Shown here: positions 35,930 through 45,157 of the stretch, in pieces | Layout of the letters: each line of letters begins with the position of its first letter | Numbering within the stretch: position 1 is the first letter of the stretch | Assembly: GCA_002968845.1 (NCBI GenBank) | Contig: PVBG01000003.1 | Location: forward strand, 124,001-188,000 | Length of the DNA: 64,000 bases | Reading direction: 5' to 3' | From: Neorhizobium tomejilense | Lineage (GTDB): Bacteria > Pseudomonadota > Alphaproteobacteria > Rhizobiales > Rhizobiaceae | The notes under the pieces: generated by a model | What the model saw: the letters and a program-made list of their open reading frames with translations, nothing else | What the model was told of the DNA's origin: nothing | Databases searched by the model: none | Made by a program: the position numbers and the translations under genes

Positions 35930-37777
35930 TCAGGACGCTTGTCTGAACGGAGCGGCAAAGCCGTTTTTTTTGTCGGAGAGAGATTGATGTCTCCCCGATT
36001 CGGAATGGGCCCGGGCACCATTTCCGGCTGTGTTTCCGACAGTGAAGCTGCTGGCCGAACTCAGCAGCAAGCGACCTTGCGAGAGCAGTTCCTGGCAGGC
36101 CGCATTGGTTTCCTCCACCATCGCGGCATTCTGCTGCGTGGCATGATCCATTTGGTTGATCGCGGTGTTGATCTCCTGCAGGCCCATGGCCTGTTCCCGA
36201 TAGGACTGGACGATCGAAACGATGCTGTCGCTGATGCGGTTGATCTGGTCGCCGATCTGGAGAAGGGCATCGCCCGTGTCGTTGACAAGCCCGACGCCGG
36301 CAGCGACCTCTTGATTGGAACTGGTGATCAGAACCTTGATTTCCTTGGCCGCATTGGCCGATCTCTGGGCCAGTTCGCGCACTTCCTGCGCAACGACTGC
36401 AAAACCCTTGCCGGCCTCGCCCGCGCGGGCCGCCTCGACGCCGGCATTCAGCGCCAGGAGATTGGTCTGGAAGGCGATCTCGTCGATAACGCTGATGATG
36501 TGGCCGATCTGGCTGGACGAGGCCTGGATCCGGTCCATCGCCCCGATTGCGTTGCGGACGACGGTCGCGGAGGAATGGGCGCCCTTTTTCGTCTCCTCGA
36601 CGAGGTGCCCGGCGCTCTCGGCCTTCTGCGAAGAGGTCCTGACCGTTGTTGTGACCTGGCCAAGGGAGGCGGCGGTCTCCTGGAGAGCAGCGGCCTGTCG
36701 TTCCGTGCGCTGAGCCAGCTGGTCGGCGGCGCCGGCAAGCTCGCTGGAGCGATCCTCCACCTGGTGGGACGCTTCCTTGATCTCCGTCAGGGCGGCGGCA
36801 ACCGCCTCGACCATGTTGTTGAAGTCCTGCTGCAGTTTTTCAAAATCCGGCCCGAGGCCATTGAGATGAATCGAAAAATCGCCTCCGGCCAGCTTTTCCA
36901 GCGCGTGCCCGAGCTCTGCCATGACGGCTCGTTGGGTGTTGCTGGTTTCCTCGGTGATCCTCGTATTACGGGCGCGTTCCTCGTCAAGCGACTGGCGTTG
37001 CTCCGCGGCGATACGCTCTTCCTCGACCTTCGCGATAGCCTCGCCGCGGAACACTTCCAGTGCGCGCGCGAGAACGCCTATCTCGTCGCCATTGTGCTGG
37101 TATTCGACAGGGGAGGTGAGGTCGCCGGTTTGCAAAGCGATGATGCGCGCACTGAGGTTCCTGACAGGGCGCCCGACCAACCGGCGCATTGCGACGAGGA
37201 AGGCCGTGACCGCAACGGTGATGACGAGCAATTGGATAAGCAGCGTGTTCAGCACTTCCTGCTGCGCCTTGGCGAGGATTTTCTCTACCGACCAGGCAGT
37301 GAAGAGATAGCCCGTGACCTTGCCGGATTTGTCCGGGGGCAGGGGAACGACGATCCCGACCAGACCTCTGGAAGCCAGCGTCGTATCGACAACCGTGCTG
37401 TCGGGTTTCTGACCGATCGTCTGGGCCAGTTCGGCGGAGGACAGGACGCCTGCCACGCCGTCGCGTGCCCAGATGTCGACTGGCGCGAGCTCGGCGTTGA
37501 ACGCCGCGAACTGGACGAGGTCGAGGTTAGGGTTGTCGCGCTGCAGGGCATAGGCTTCCCGCACCGCGTTGACTTTGCCCCATTTCACGCCGCCGGCCGC
37601 AACCGAGGCGAACTGTTCGGCGCCGCGCGACCAATGTGCCGTCGCCGTGCTGATCAGCAAGCGCGTTTCCGATATCCAGGTATAGGTGGCCAGGGCGGAA
37701 ACGCCACAAATGTTGACCGCGACAATAAGCGCCGCCAGTTTCGTGGTCAGCGGCATCCTATTCAAAAAATCACGCAT
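35930..37777 (-). CDS. Methyl-accepting chemotaxis protein
   Basis: 615 residues. First membrane helix about residues 13-33, a periplasmic domain of about 140 residues, second helix about 184-204 (LLIQLLVITVAVTAFLVAM), HAMP (about 205-260), then a long coiled-coil signalling domain with the hairpin tip IDEIAFQTNLLALNAGVEAA and EVRELAQRSA, which binds CheA/CheW. There is no C-terminal CheR-docking pentapeptide. The ATG at 37777 follows GAGG. The downstream Cache-like secreted protein may be part of the same sensing unit. Confidence 0.95.
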   Translation of the reverse strand: MRDFLNRMPLTTKLAALIVAVNICGVSALATYTWISETRLLISTATAHWSRGAEQFASVAAGGVKWGKVNAVREAYALQRDNPNLDLVQFAAFNAELAPVDIWARDGVAGVLSSAELAQTIGQKPDSTVVDTTLASRGLVGIVVPLPPDKSGKVTGYLFTAWSVEKILAKAQQEVLNTLLIQLLVITVAVTAFLVAMRRLVGRPVRNLSARIIALQTGDLTSPVEYQHNGDEIGVLARALEVFRGEAIAKVEEERIAAEQRQSLDEERARNTRITEETSNTQRAVMAELGHALEKLAGGDFSIHLNGLGPDFEKLQQDFNNMVEAVAAALTEIKEASHQVEDRSSELAGAADQLAQRTERQAAALQETAASLGQVTTTVRTSSQKAESAGHLVEETKKGAHSSATVVRNAIGAMDRIQASSSQIGHIISVIDEIAFQTNLLALNAGVEAARAGEAGKGFAVVAQEVRELAQRSANAAKEIKVLITSSNQEVAAGVGLVNDTGDALLQIGDQINRISDSIVSIVQSYREQAMGLQEINTAINQMDHATQQNAAMVEETNAACQELLSQGRLLLSSASSFTVGNTAGNGARAHSESGRHQSLSDKKNGFAAPFRQAS

Positions 37778-38191
37778 GCGGGCCTCGATGTCATGCAGAC
37801 GCGACCGGGGGGACCCCAGCCTGGCGGATTGAACTCGGACATCGTACGCTGAGAGTGTTACACGACAGGCATCATGCCCGTGCCGCCATTGTCAGGCAAA
37901 GCCTACGGACGACAGTGTTCCTTCTTTATATGAAGAAAAAATAAAATTAGGACGCCCTCATGAGGAAAGCGGAGAAATATAGCGCCTGGGACGAAACCTC
38001 GACGCGAGTTCCTTGATGAATGCCAAATTCAAGCCGCGAGGAGTTCTCCTCGAGCCTTCACGAGCCGAAATGAATGATTTCGCGCAGGGCTTTGGGGCGC
38101 GCCGGATTTCGTGGGCTCGTCCGCACGAAGCGCTCTCGCGGAGATCGCTCTACGTCGTCGCGCCCCCGCCCGAAGCTTGCTGTTATAGACC
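37778..38191. other. Intergenic spacer, no convincing gene
   Basis: 414 bases between the xanthine phosphoribosyltransferase and chemoreceptor genes, both on the minus strand. An AT-rich part (about 37918-37950) with the near-palindrome TTCTTTATATGAAGAA may hold the chemoreceptor promoter. A short palindrome CGAGGAG-TT-CTCCTCG lies at 38037-38052. Small ORFs here have no ribosome site. Confidence 0.5.
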
Positions 38192-38689
38192 TTAGCTGCG
38201 GTCCGCCTTGGCGATCGGCTCCTGATAGGTGAAGCCCATGTCCCAGGGGAAATAGATCCAGGTGTCCTGGCTGACTTCCGTGACGAAAGTGTCGATGGTC
38301 GGCACGCCGGAGGGTTTGGCATAGACGCAGGCGAAATGCGCCTTCGGCAACATGGCGCGCACCTCCGATGCCGTCTTGCCGGTATCGGTCAGGTCGTCGA
38401 TCACCAGAACGCCGGCGCCTTCGTCAACCGTCAATTCCGGCGTGATCCCCTTGAGCAGGTTCATTTCGCCCTGGTTGACGTAGTCGTGGTAGGAGGCGAT
38501 GCAGACCGTCTCGATGAGGCGGATATTGAGTTCGCGCGAAATGATCGCCGCCGGCACCAGGCCGCCGCGGGTGATGCAGACGATCGCGCGGAAATCCCGC
38601 TTGAGGCCTGCGAGACGCCAGGCAAGCGCCCGGGCGTCACGATGGAATTGATCCCAGGAAACGGGGAAGGCTTTTTCGGGAAGAGACAT
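38192..38689 (-). CDS. gpt: Xanthine phosphoribosyltransferase
   Basis: 165 residues of the type I phosphoribosyltransferase fold. The PRPP-binding loop is [14 protein letters not shown] (about residues 85-98), with [17 protein letters not shown] near residue 40 and a C-terminal IYFPWDM hood as in Gpt-type enzymes that salvage xanthine and guanine to nucleotides. The start [14 protein letters not shown] is the usual one for rhizobial homologues; an ATG 15 bases upstream is possible. It is in its own unit downstream of the stress-protein gene. Confidence 0.92.
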   Translation of the reverse strand: MSLPEKAFPVSWDQFHRDARALAWRLAGLKRDFRAIVCITRGGLVPAAIISRELNIRLIETVCIASYHDYVNQGEMNLLKGITPELTVDEGAGVLVIDDLTDTGKTASEVRAMLPKAHFACVYAKPSGVPTIDTFVTEVSQDTWIYFPWDMGFTYQEPIAKADRS

Positions 38690-38767
38690 GAGGCTGGCCA
38701 CCATTAGCGAAAGCATGTTGCTGGCTCTCGCTAATAGCGGCAATTCGCCCGTAGACGCAAGGATTTG

Positions 38768-39607
38768 TCAGCGGGAAAGCAAAGTCAGCGCCGTCATCGA
38801 ATCGAGCACGCTGCGCGTCACGCCGCCAAACAGCATTTCCCACCAGCGCGAATGGCCGTAACCGCCCATCACCAGAAGGTCGACGCTGCCCTCGGAGAGG
38901 CGATTCTCGATCGCCGCTGCGGTGGTCACGCCATGCGCCTCCCGGGTCGTCAGCGTCACGTTGATGCCGTGCCGTGCAAGAGTTGCAGCGATCTCGGCGC
39001 CGGCCGTTTCCGACGTCTGGCTGCTGCGGTCGCTCGGATCGACGCAAAACACTTCGACGCTATCGGCAGCTTTGAGGAACGGCATCGAATCGAAGGTCGC
39101 ACGCGCAGCCTCCCGCGATCCGTTCCAGGCGATCATCACCCGCTTGATCGGCTGCGGCACCTTCATCGTGTAGGGGACGAGCAGCATCGGCCGGCCGCTG
39201 TCGAAGAGGAAAGTCTCGAGATCGGCGCGGTGATCGGCATGCGCCGGATCGCTCTGGCTCGCGACGATCAGATCGACCGAGCGGGCGGTGTCCATCACCG
39301 AATGGGAGCCGTAGCCCGCCGACGACATGCAACTGCGCCACTCGGTGGAAAGTCCCTCGCGGGACGACTGTTGCTTGAAGATCCGCTCCACCTCCGCTGT
39401 CTCCTTCTGCGCCGCGTCCTGCAGGATCTGCACGGCGGAGGGATCCGGAATTTCCATCGGCGCGATCAGCGGCACGGCGGCCAGCGTTTCTGCGTGGACG
39501 CCGATCAGGTGGGCGGAAAAGCGTTCGGCGAGCGCGATCCCGTAATCGGTGATCGGCCTTGCGTTTTGAGGTGTGTCGAGAACCGCTAGAATGGTCTTGT
39601 AGGCCAT
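38768..39607 (-). CDS. Universal stress protein with two UspA domains
   Basis: 279 residues made of tandem Usp domains (about 1-145 and 150-279). Domain 2 keeps the ATP-binding pattern G-2x-G-9x-G-S/T in MGGYGHSRWWEMLFGGVTRS; domain 1 has a weaker equivalent. Such tandem proteins respond to starvation or stress by an unknown mechanism. No signal peptide. It lies 78 bases upstream of the xanthine phosphoribosyltransferase gene on the same strand. Confidence 0.9.
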   Translation of the reverse strand: MAYKTILAVLDTPQNARPITDYGIALAERFSAHLIGVHAETLAAVPLIAPMEIPDPSAVQILQDAAQKETAEVERIFKQQSSREGLSTEWRSCMSSAGYGSHSVMDTARSVDLIVASQSDPAHADHRADLETFLFDSGRPMLLVPYTMKVPQPIKRVMIAWNGSREAARATFDSMPFLKAADSVEVFCVDPSDRSSQTSETAGAEIAATLARHGINVTLTTREAHGVTTAAAIENRLSEGSVDLLVMGGYGHSRWWEMLFGGVTRSVLDSMTALTLLSR

Positions 39608-39731
39608 GACTGCATCTCCTCATCAACTGGTTCTGCGGGATTGGGAACCAGTCTCTGATAATTACGTGTGTCGCACGTTGATCCCGGTCAAGGAGTGGCC
39701 GCCGAGAGACGGAGAGGCAGAGTGCCGCGGG

Positions 39732-40517
39732 TCAGGCGTCGGCTGTCGGATTGGTGGCGATCTTGGCTCGGTCGATGCCGGCAATCATCTCCGCAACGGC
39801 CTGCGCGGCCGCATCCAGAACCTGCGGGTCGCGGGCGCGCACGACAATCTCGGTCGAGAACCGCTGCCCGTCATATTTCGGATAGGAGCCGATGCTGGTC
39901 TCCGGATGCGCCTTTTGAACGGCCGACAGAAGGGTACCGATATCGCCTTCGCCATAGGGGCAGGGCAGCGCCCGCGACAGCATTTTTGCGCCCGAGCGCA
40001 ACATCGGCAGCACGTTGTCGACCATCGCCTGGAAAACCTGCGGCACGCCGGCCATCACATAGACATTGCCGATGATGAAGCCCGGGGCGGTCGAGACCGG
40101 GTTTGCGATATGCCTCGAGCCCTCGGGCATGCGGGCCATGCGCTGGCGGGCTTCGGTGAATTCCATCTCGCGGCGCTTGTACATGTCGGCAAGCAGCTTC
40201 ATCGCATCCGGGTCGTGGATGCAGGGCACGCCGAAAGCCTTCGAGATCGCGTCGGCCGTGATGTCGTCATGGGTCGGGCCGATGCCGCCGGAGGTAAACA
40301 CATAGTCGTAACGGCCGCGCAGCGCATTCAGCGCCTCGACGATCGCATCCTCCTCGTCGGCGACGATCCGCACTTCCTTGAGGTCGATGCCTGAAAGCGT
40401 CAGCAGATCGGCGAGATGGCCAATATTCTTGTCCTTGGTCCGGCCGGACAGAAGTTCATCGCCGATCGCGAGCATGGCGGCGGTGACGATCGATGATGGT
40501 TGCGGCGCGTCAGACAT
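39732..40517 (-). CDS. Molybdopterin-binding CinA-N-like protein
   Basis: 261 residues of the MoCF/CinA N-terminal family: AAMLAIGDELLSGRTKDKN, YVFTSGGIGPTHDDITADAIS and PGFIIGNVYVMAGVPQVFQAM. It lacks the C-terminal nicotinamide-nucleotide amidase domain of full CinA, so it corresponds to the short form common in alphaproteobacteria. Its precise reaction is not established. The gene is divergent from wrbA with 248 bases between. Confidence 0.9.
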   Translation of the reverse strand: MSDAPQPSSIVTAAMLAIGDELLSGRTKDKNIGHLADLLTLSGIDLKEVRIVADEEDAIVEALNALRGRYDYVFTSGGIGPTHDDITADAISKAFGVPCIHDPDAMKLLADMYKRREMEFTEARQRMARMPEGSRHIANPVSTAPGFIIGNVYVMAGVPQVFQAMVDNVLPMLRSGAKMLSRALPCPYGEGDIGTLLSAVQKAHPETSIGSYPKYDGQRFSTEIVVRARDPQVLDAAAQAVAEMIAGIDRAKIATNPTADA

Positions 40518-40765
40518 GGATATCCCTCCGTAAGTGCCACACTCCTAAGCCCAATTTTTTCAACGCAGAAGCGATTTTGTCGTGAGGAACGCAGAAACCG
40601 CGTCTGTTACGAATTTATGATCCGCAAGCGAAATATCGTCTCCAGATGCTGAACAGTGCGTAGACCCGGCAAGGGCTGTCGTTCTCCCGTGAAGCCGTTA
40701 CATGTGACCTCGGTTCTGGCCGCAGACGGCCTTGTTCACACATCAGATATTGAATGGAGAAGATC

Positions 40766-41365
40766 ATGGCGAAGGTTCTCGTGCTTTATTATTCCGCTTA
40801 CGGCCACATCGAAAAGATGGCCTACGCCGTTGCGGAAGGCGCGAAGTCGGCAGGCGCTGACGTGACGGTCAAGCGCGTTCCGGAACTGGTCCCGGACGAG
40901 GTCGCCAAGGCCTCCTACTATAAGATGGACCAGCAGGCTCCGGTCGCGACCGTCGAGGAACTGACCGAATACGACGCCATCATCGTCGGCGCCGGCACCC
41001 GCTTCGGCACGGTCGCCTCGCAGATGCGCAATTTCTGGGATCAGACCGGCGGCCTCTGGGCACAGGGCAAGCTGGTCGGCAAGCTCGGCTCGATGTTCAC
41101 CTCGTCGGCCACCCAGCACGGCGGCCAGGAATCCACCATCCTCGGCTTCATCCCCACGTTCCTGCACCAGGGAATGGCCGTTGCCGGCCTGCCCTATGCC
41201 TTTGCCGGCCAGATGGGCACGGAAGAAGTCAAGGGCGGCTCGCCCTACGGCGCCAGCACGATCACCAACGGCGACGGCTCGCGCCAGCCTTCGGAGATCG
41301 AACTCGAAGGCGCCAAGTTCCAGGGCGCCCACGTCGCCAAGCTGGCTGCCAAGCTCGCTGGTTGA
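40766..41365 (+). CDS. wrbA: NAD(P)H:quinone oxidoreductase WrbA
   Basis: 199-residue flavodoxin-like FMN enzyme that reduces quinones by two electrons, protecting from oxidative stress. FMN loop [12 protein letters not shown] (about residues 7-18), [29 protein letters not shown] and [13 protein letters not shown] are characteristic of type IV WrbA. The start at 40766 (MAKVLVL) is placed downstream of GGAG; an ATG at 40754 overlaps that site. A clear terminator follows. Confidence 0.96.
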   Translation: MAKVLVLYYSAYGHIEKMAYAVAEGAKSAGADVTVKRVPELVPDEVAKASYYKMDQQAPVATVEELTEYDAIIVGAGTRFGTVASQMRNFWDQTGGLWAQGKLVGKLGSMFTSSATQHGGQESTILGFIPTFLHQGMAVAGLPYAFAGQMGTEEVKGGSPYGASTITNGDGSRQPSEIELEGAKFQGAHVAKLAAKLAG

Positions 41366-41385
41366 GTGAATTGCTATAATTTCCG

Positions 41386-41418
41386 AAGGGCGCGGCGGGA
41401 TATCGCCGCGCCCTTTTT
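41386..41418 (+). terminator. Intrinsic terminator of wrbA
   Basis: 12-bp perfect GC-rich stem (41386-41397 with 41404-41415), 6-base loop, followed by a T-run to 41418, 21 bases after the wrbA stop. Confidence 0.88.
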
Positions 41419-41523
41419 GCATTCCTCCCATCCGACCGTCTCGCTTTTTTCGTAACCGGCGAACCGCTTCCGCAATTTCGGTGCTTGACGGCGTCGCGCA
41501 AGTTCAAGAAACAGGACGCCCAT

Positions 41524-41609
41524 GCGGACGTGGCGAAACTGGTAGACGCAAGAGACTTAAAATCTCTCGGCCTTTGGTCATGCGGGTTCGATCCCCGCCG
41601 TCCGCACCA
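41524..41609 (+). tRNA. tRNA-Leu (anticodon UAA)
   Basis: 86-base class II tRNA. Acceptor stem GCGGACG pairs with CGTCCGC, then discriminator A and encoded CCA (41607-41609). The anticodon stem AGAGA/TCTCT (41551-41555, 41563-41567) encloses the loop CTTAAAA, giving anticodon TAA at 41558-41560. The long variable arm and the T-arm GGGTTCGATCCC are present. Confidence 0.96.
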
Positions 41610-41676
41610 AGCCTGACCTTGCCTGCAACCGTTTGCGATGAAGACCGTTTGATATCCACTTCGATGGAGGCGTGCT

Positions 41677-42324
41677 TTGGGCTTTACCTTTGCGATCGGC
41701 GATATCCACGGTTGTCTTGCGCAGTTGAAGGAGCTGCTTGGGCAGGTGGAGGACCATGCGCCCAGCGGGCATGTGGTTTTCATCGGCGACTATATCGATC
41801 GCGGGCCGAAGAGCAGGGGCGTGCTCGACCTCGTCATGGCGGGGCCGCGCAAGGAAGGGTGGCGGTGGACGGCGCTCAAGGGCAATCATGAGGACATGAT
41901 GGTCCGCGCCCACCAGAACCGTGGGCACGACGAAATCCTCTGGATCGACAATGGCGGCCGCGAGACGATGGTTTCCTTCGACGGCTACGTGCCGCCGCAG
42001 GTGCTGTCATGGTGCGCGCATCGCCCCTTGATTCTTGTCGACCAGCACCGGATCTTCGCGCATGCCGGTGTCGACGAGACGTTGCCGCTCGAGGGGCAGC
42101 GGGAGCGCGACCTGATCTGGAAGCGATTTGCGAGCGACGACGACGGCGAATTCTGGGGCCGGCATCTCTGCCACGGCCACACTCCTCTTCCCGGCAATCC
42201 GCAGACGGTCGGCAACCGCACCAATATCGACAGCGGCTGCGTATTCGGCGGCGAGCTGACCTGCGCCGTCTTCGACGACGACGAACCGGGCGGGCCCGTC
42301 GAATTCCTGCGCGTGCCGGGCTAG
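41677..42324 (+). CDS. Metallophosphoesterase, serine/threonine protein phosphatase-like
   Basis: 215 residues. The PPP-family metal motifs GDIHG (8-12), GDYIDRG (about 38-44) and GNHE (about 71-74) are intact, with later histidines in FAHAGVD and HGHTP. It resembles bacterial PrpA/ApaH-like phosphatases that act on proteins or dinucleoside polyphosphates; the substrate is open. It begins with TTG at 41677, eight bases after GGAGG. Its stop codon overlaps the stop of the convergent trkH gene at a shared CTAG. Confidence 0.9.
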   Translation: MGFTFAIGDIHGCLAQLKELLGQVEDHAPSGHVVFIGDYIDRGPKSRGVLDLVMAGPRKEGWRWTALKGNHEDMMVRAHQNRGHDEILWIDNGGRETMVSFDGYVPPQVLSWCAHRPLILVDQHRIFAHAGVDETLPLEGQRERDLIWKRFASDDDGEFWGRHLCHGHTPLPGNPQTVGNRTNIDSGCVFGGELTCAVFDDDEPGGPVEFLRVPG

Positions 42325-43775
42325 TGCCGCCAGAAGACCGGCGTCAGCAGGACCAGCACGGTGAGGATTTCGAGACGCCCGAGCAGCATCATCAGCGACA
42401 GTAGATAGAGCGCCGGATCGCTGATCGTGGAAAAGTTGCCGACGGGGCCGACGATCGGGCCGATACCGGGACCGACGTTCGACAGGGCGGTGATGATCGA
42501 GGACGTGGCGGTCAGGACGTCGTAGCCGAACAGCGCCATGCCGACGCTGCCGACCACCCAGAGGAAAATGTAGAGGCTGACGAACAGGAAGACCGCACGC
42601 TGCGTTTCGGCATCCACCGTCAGGCTGCCGTAACGTACGGGATAGATCGCGTTCGGATAGATGAGCTTGTTAAGCCCGGCGCGGATGACGTTGACCATCA
42701 CCACGAAACGATAGGCCTTGATGCCGCCGGCCGTCGAACCGGAGCAGCCGCCCATGAAGGTGGCAAAGAAGGCGACCAGCACCGCGAACGGTCCCCAGAG
42801 CGTGTAGTCGTCGCTGGCAAAGCCGCCCGTCGACAGGATCGAGGTCATGTTGAAGAACGAATGGATCAGCGCATCGTGGAGTTCGATGCCGTTCCTCAGG
42901 TGATGATAGACCGCAACGACGATCGAGATGACGCAGAGATAACCGAGGAAAACCAGGATTTGCGGGTCGCGCAGCGTATCCAGCCGGCTGCGCACGGCCA
43001 GCAGGATCAGCACCGAAAACGGCAGGCTGCAGATCGCCAGGAACACCGTGCCGATCACCAGGATTGCGTTGCTGTCGAAGAAGGCGAAGGACATGTCGTG
43101 GGTCGAGAAACCGGCGGTCGCGATCGTTGTCATCGCATGGTTCAGCGCATCGAAATGGTCCATGCCGGCAAGATCATATGCGACGGTGCAGGCAAGCGTC
43201 AGCAGCACGTAGACGATCAGGAAGGCCCGGGTGAAACTCGCAAGCCGGGCGAACGGCTTGTCGTTGGTCTCCGACGATTCCAGCTTGAAGATCGAGGCGC
43301 CGCCGACTTTCAGGAACGGGAGCACGAACAGGCCGAGGCCGACGATTCCGATGCCGCCGAGCCAGCAGAGCAGCGAGCGCCAGAGCAGGATGCCGGGCGG
43401 CATGTTGTCCAGCCCGACGATCACCGTCGAGCCGGTGGTGGTGATGCCGGAAATCGATTCGAACAGCGCCTGTGCAAACGAGAGTTCGTGTTCGGCAAGA
43501 AAAAGCGGGATCGCGCCGACCACGGAAAACATCGCCCACAACACGTTGACCAGCAGGAAACCCAGCCGCTTGTTGAAGACCGGCGGGGGGCCATGGGTCG
43601 CAAGCGCCGCCGCCGCCGCCAGTCCGCCGACCATGAGGCCGGACATCGCGAAAACCTGCCAGTCGCGATGCCCGTAATAAAGGTCCACCATCGCCGGCAG
43701 GAACATGGCGAGCGACAGGTAGAGCGCGCAGAGCGCCGTTATGTAGATGACCGACCGAAGAAGATTGGCGTTCAA
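42321..43775 (-). CDS. TrkH family potassium uptake protein
   Basis: 484 residues, polytopic inner membrane protein with about ten hydrophobic helices. Selectivity-filter-like loops of the four MPM repeats are visible: SGITTTGSTV, TIATAGFSTH, SILSTGGFAS and ALSNVGPGIG. It takes up K+ together with a TrkA-type cytoplasmic regulator, which is not encoded nearby. A TTG at 43775 (LNANLLRS) is the probable start; another TTG at 43802 lacks a ribosome site. It is divergent from ilvA. Confidence 0.93.
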   Translation of the reverse strand: MNANLLRSVIYITALCALYLSLAMFLPAMVDLYYGHRDWQVFAMSGLMVGGLAAAAALATHGPPPVFNKRLGFLLVNVLWAMFSVVGAIPLFLAEHELSFAQALFESISGITTTGSTVIVGLDNMPPGILLWRSLLCWLGGIGIVGLGLFVLPFLKVGGASIFKLESSETNDKPFARLASFTRAFLIVYVLLTLACTVAYDLAGMDHFDALNHAMTTIATAGFSTHDMSFAFFDSNAILVIGTVFLAICSLPFSVLILLAVRSRLDTLRDPQILVFLGYLCVISIVVAVYHHLRNGIELHDALIHSFFNMTSILSTGGFASDDYTLWGPFAVLVAFFATFMGGCSGSTAGGIKAYRFVVMVNVIRAGLNKLIYPNAIYPVRYGSLTVDAETQRAVFLFVSLYIFLWVVGSVGMALFGYDVLTATSSIITALSNVGPGIGPIVGPVGNFSTISDPALYLLSLMMLLGRLEILTVLVLLTPVFWRH

Positions 43776-43867
43776 AAATGGTTGTCCCGAAGTTCGTGGC
43801 AACTGAAAGAAGCTTTGTCTCAGCCGTAAGCCTATGGCATAGCGGGACCATTCTTGAAATTCAATGG

Positions 43868-45157
43868 ATGGCCGATGTGACCGAGGCAGACGTGACCAAG
43901 GCGGGCGGAACCAAAGCGGGCGTGGACGAAGCGAGAGTGGCGATGCGGGAGATTTTTCCCGAAACGCCGCTGCAGATGAACGAGCACCTCAGCCGCCGTT
44001 ATGGCGCCGAAATCTGGCTGAAGCGCGAAGACCTGTCTCCGGTCCGCTCCTACAAGATCCGCGGCGCCTTCAACTTCCTGCGCAAGGCGATTGCCTCAGG
44101 CGCGAAAGGTAAGACATTCGTCTGCGCCTCGGCCGGCAATCACGCGCAGGGGTTCGCCTTCGTCTGCCGCCATTTCGAGGTGCCGGGCGTGGTCTTCATG
44201 CCGGTGACGACGCCGCAGCAGAAGATCGACAAGACCCGCATGTTCGGCGGCCCTTTCATCACCATCCGGTTGATCGGCGACATTTTCGACCAGTGCTATG
44301 CGGCGGCCCGCGCCCACGTGGAAGAGACCGGCGGTGTCATGGTGCCGCCTTTCGACGACGCCGACATCATCGAAGGCCAGGCGACCGTCGCGGCCGAACT
44401 GCTCGAACAATTGCCGGACGGCGTCACGCCCAATCTGGTCATCCTGCCGGTCGGCGGCGGCGGGCTTTCGTCGGGCACGACCGGTTACCTGAAAGATATC
44501 GTCGTGCGGGACGATTTTCTGTTCACTGAGCCGGAAGGCGCCCCGAGCCTCAAAAAGAGCCTCGAAGCCGGTGAACCGATCACGCTCGCCAAGCTCGACA
44601 ACTTCGTCGACGGTGCCGCGGTGGCCCGGATTGGCGACCTGAATTTCGAAGCATTGAAGGGCTTTTCGCCGGATCAGGTCCTGCTGGTGCCGGAAAACGC
44701 CATCTGCGTGACGATCACCGAAATGCTCAACGTCGAGGGTGTCGTGCTGGAGCCGGCCGGCGCCCTGTCGATCACCGCGCTCGAGATGCTGGGGCGCGAA
44801 AAGCTTGCGGGCAAGACGGTGGTCTGCGTCGTCTCGGGCGGCAATTTCGATTTCGAGCGCCTGCCGGACGTCAAGGAACGCGCCATGCGTTACTCCGGTC
44901 TCAAGAAATATTTCGTGCTGCGGCTCGCCCAGCGCCCCGGCGCGCTGCGCGATTTCCTCAACCTTCTGGGACCGGAAGACGATATCGCCCGGTTCGAGTA
45001 TCTGAAGAAATCGGCGCGCAATTTCGGCTCGATCCTGATCGGTATCGAAACCGCAAGGCCGGAGAATTTCGCCAGCCTGCTCGAACGGTTCGATGCGGCC
45101 GGCATGGGCTATCAGGACATTACCGAAAACGAGATTCTGGCGAACCTCGTCATCTGA
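43868..45157 (+). CDS. ilvA: Threonine ammonia-lyase (threonine dehydratase)
   Basis: 429 residues; PLP enzyme converting threonine to 2-oxobutanoate for isoleucine synthesis. The PLP lysine is in PVRSYKIRGAFN, the phosphate loop is VGGGGLSSG and the substrate loop is SAGNHAQG. One C-terminal ACT-like regulatory domain (about residues 340-425, LRLAQRPGALRDFL) indicates the short form. The first 20 residues are a low-complexity repeat (TEADVTKAGGTKAGVDEA), so the true start may be further in. The 3' end overlaps the convergent hydrolase by 8 bases. Confidence 0.94.
   Translation: MADVTEADVTKAGGTKAGVDEARVAMREIFPETPLQMNEHLSRRYGAEIWLKREDLSPVRSYKIRGAFNFLRKAIASGAKGKTFVCASAGNHAQGFAFVCRHFEVPGVVFMPVTTPQQKIDKTRMFGGPFITIRLIGDIFDQCYAAARAHVEETGGVMVPPFDDADIIEGQATVAAELLEQLPDGVTPNLVILPVGGGGLSSGTTGYLKDIVVRDDFLFTEPEGAPSLKKSLEAGEPITLAKLDNFVDGAAVARIGDLNFEALKGFSPDQVLLVPENAICVTITEMLNVEGVVLEPAGALSITALEMLGREKLAGKTVVCVVSGGNFDFERLPDVKERAMRYSGLKKYFVLRLAQRPGALRDFLNLLGPEDDIARFEYLKKSARNFGSILIGIETARPENFASLLERFDAAGMGYQDITENEILANLVI

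Noticed and set aside
38013..38195. 60-codon frame in the spacer upstream of the chemoreceptor gene.
   Set aside because: No ribosome site, unnatural composition and no similarity; treated as non-coding.
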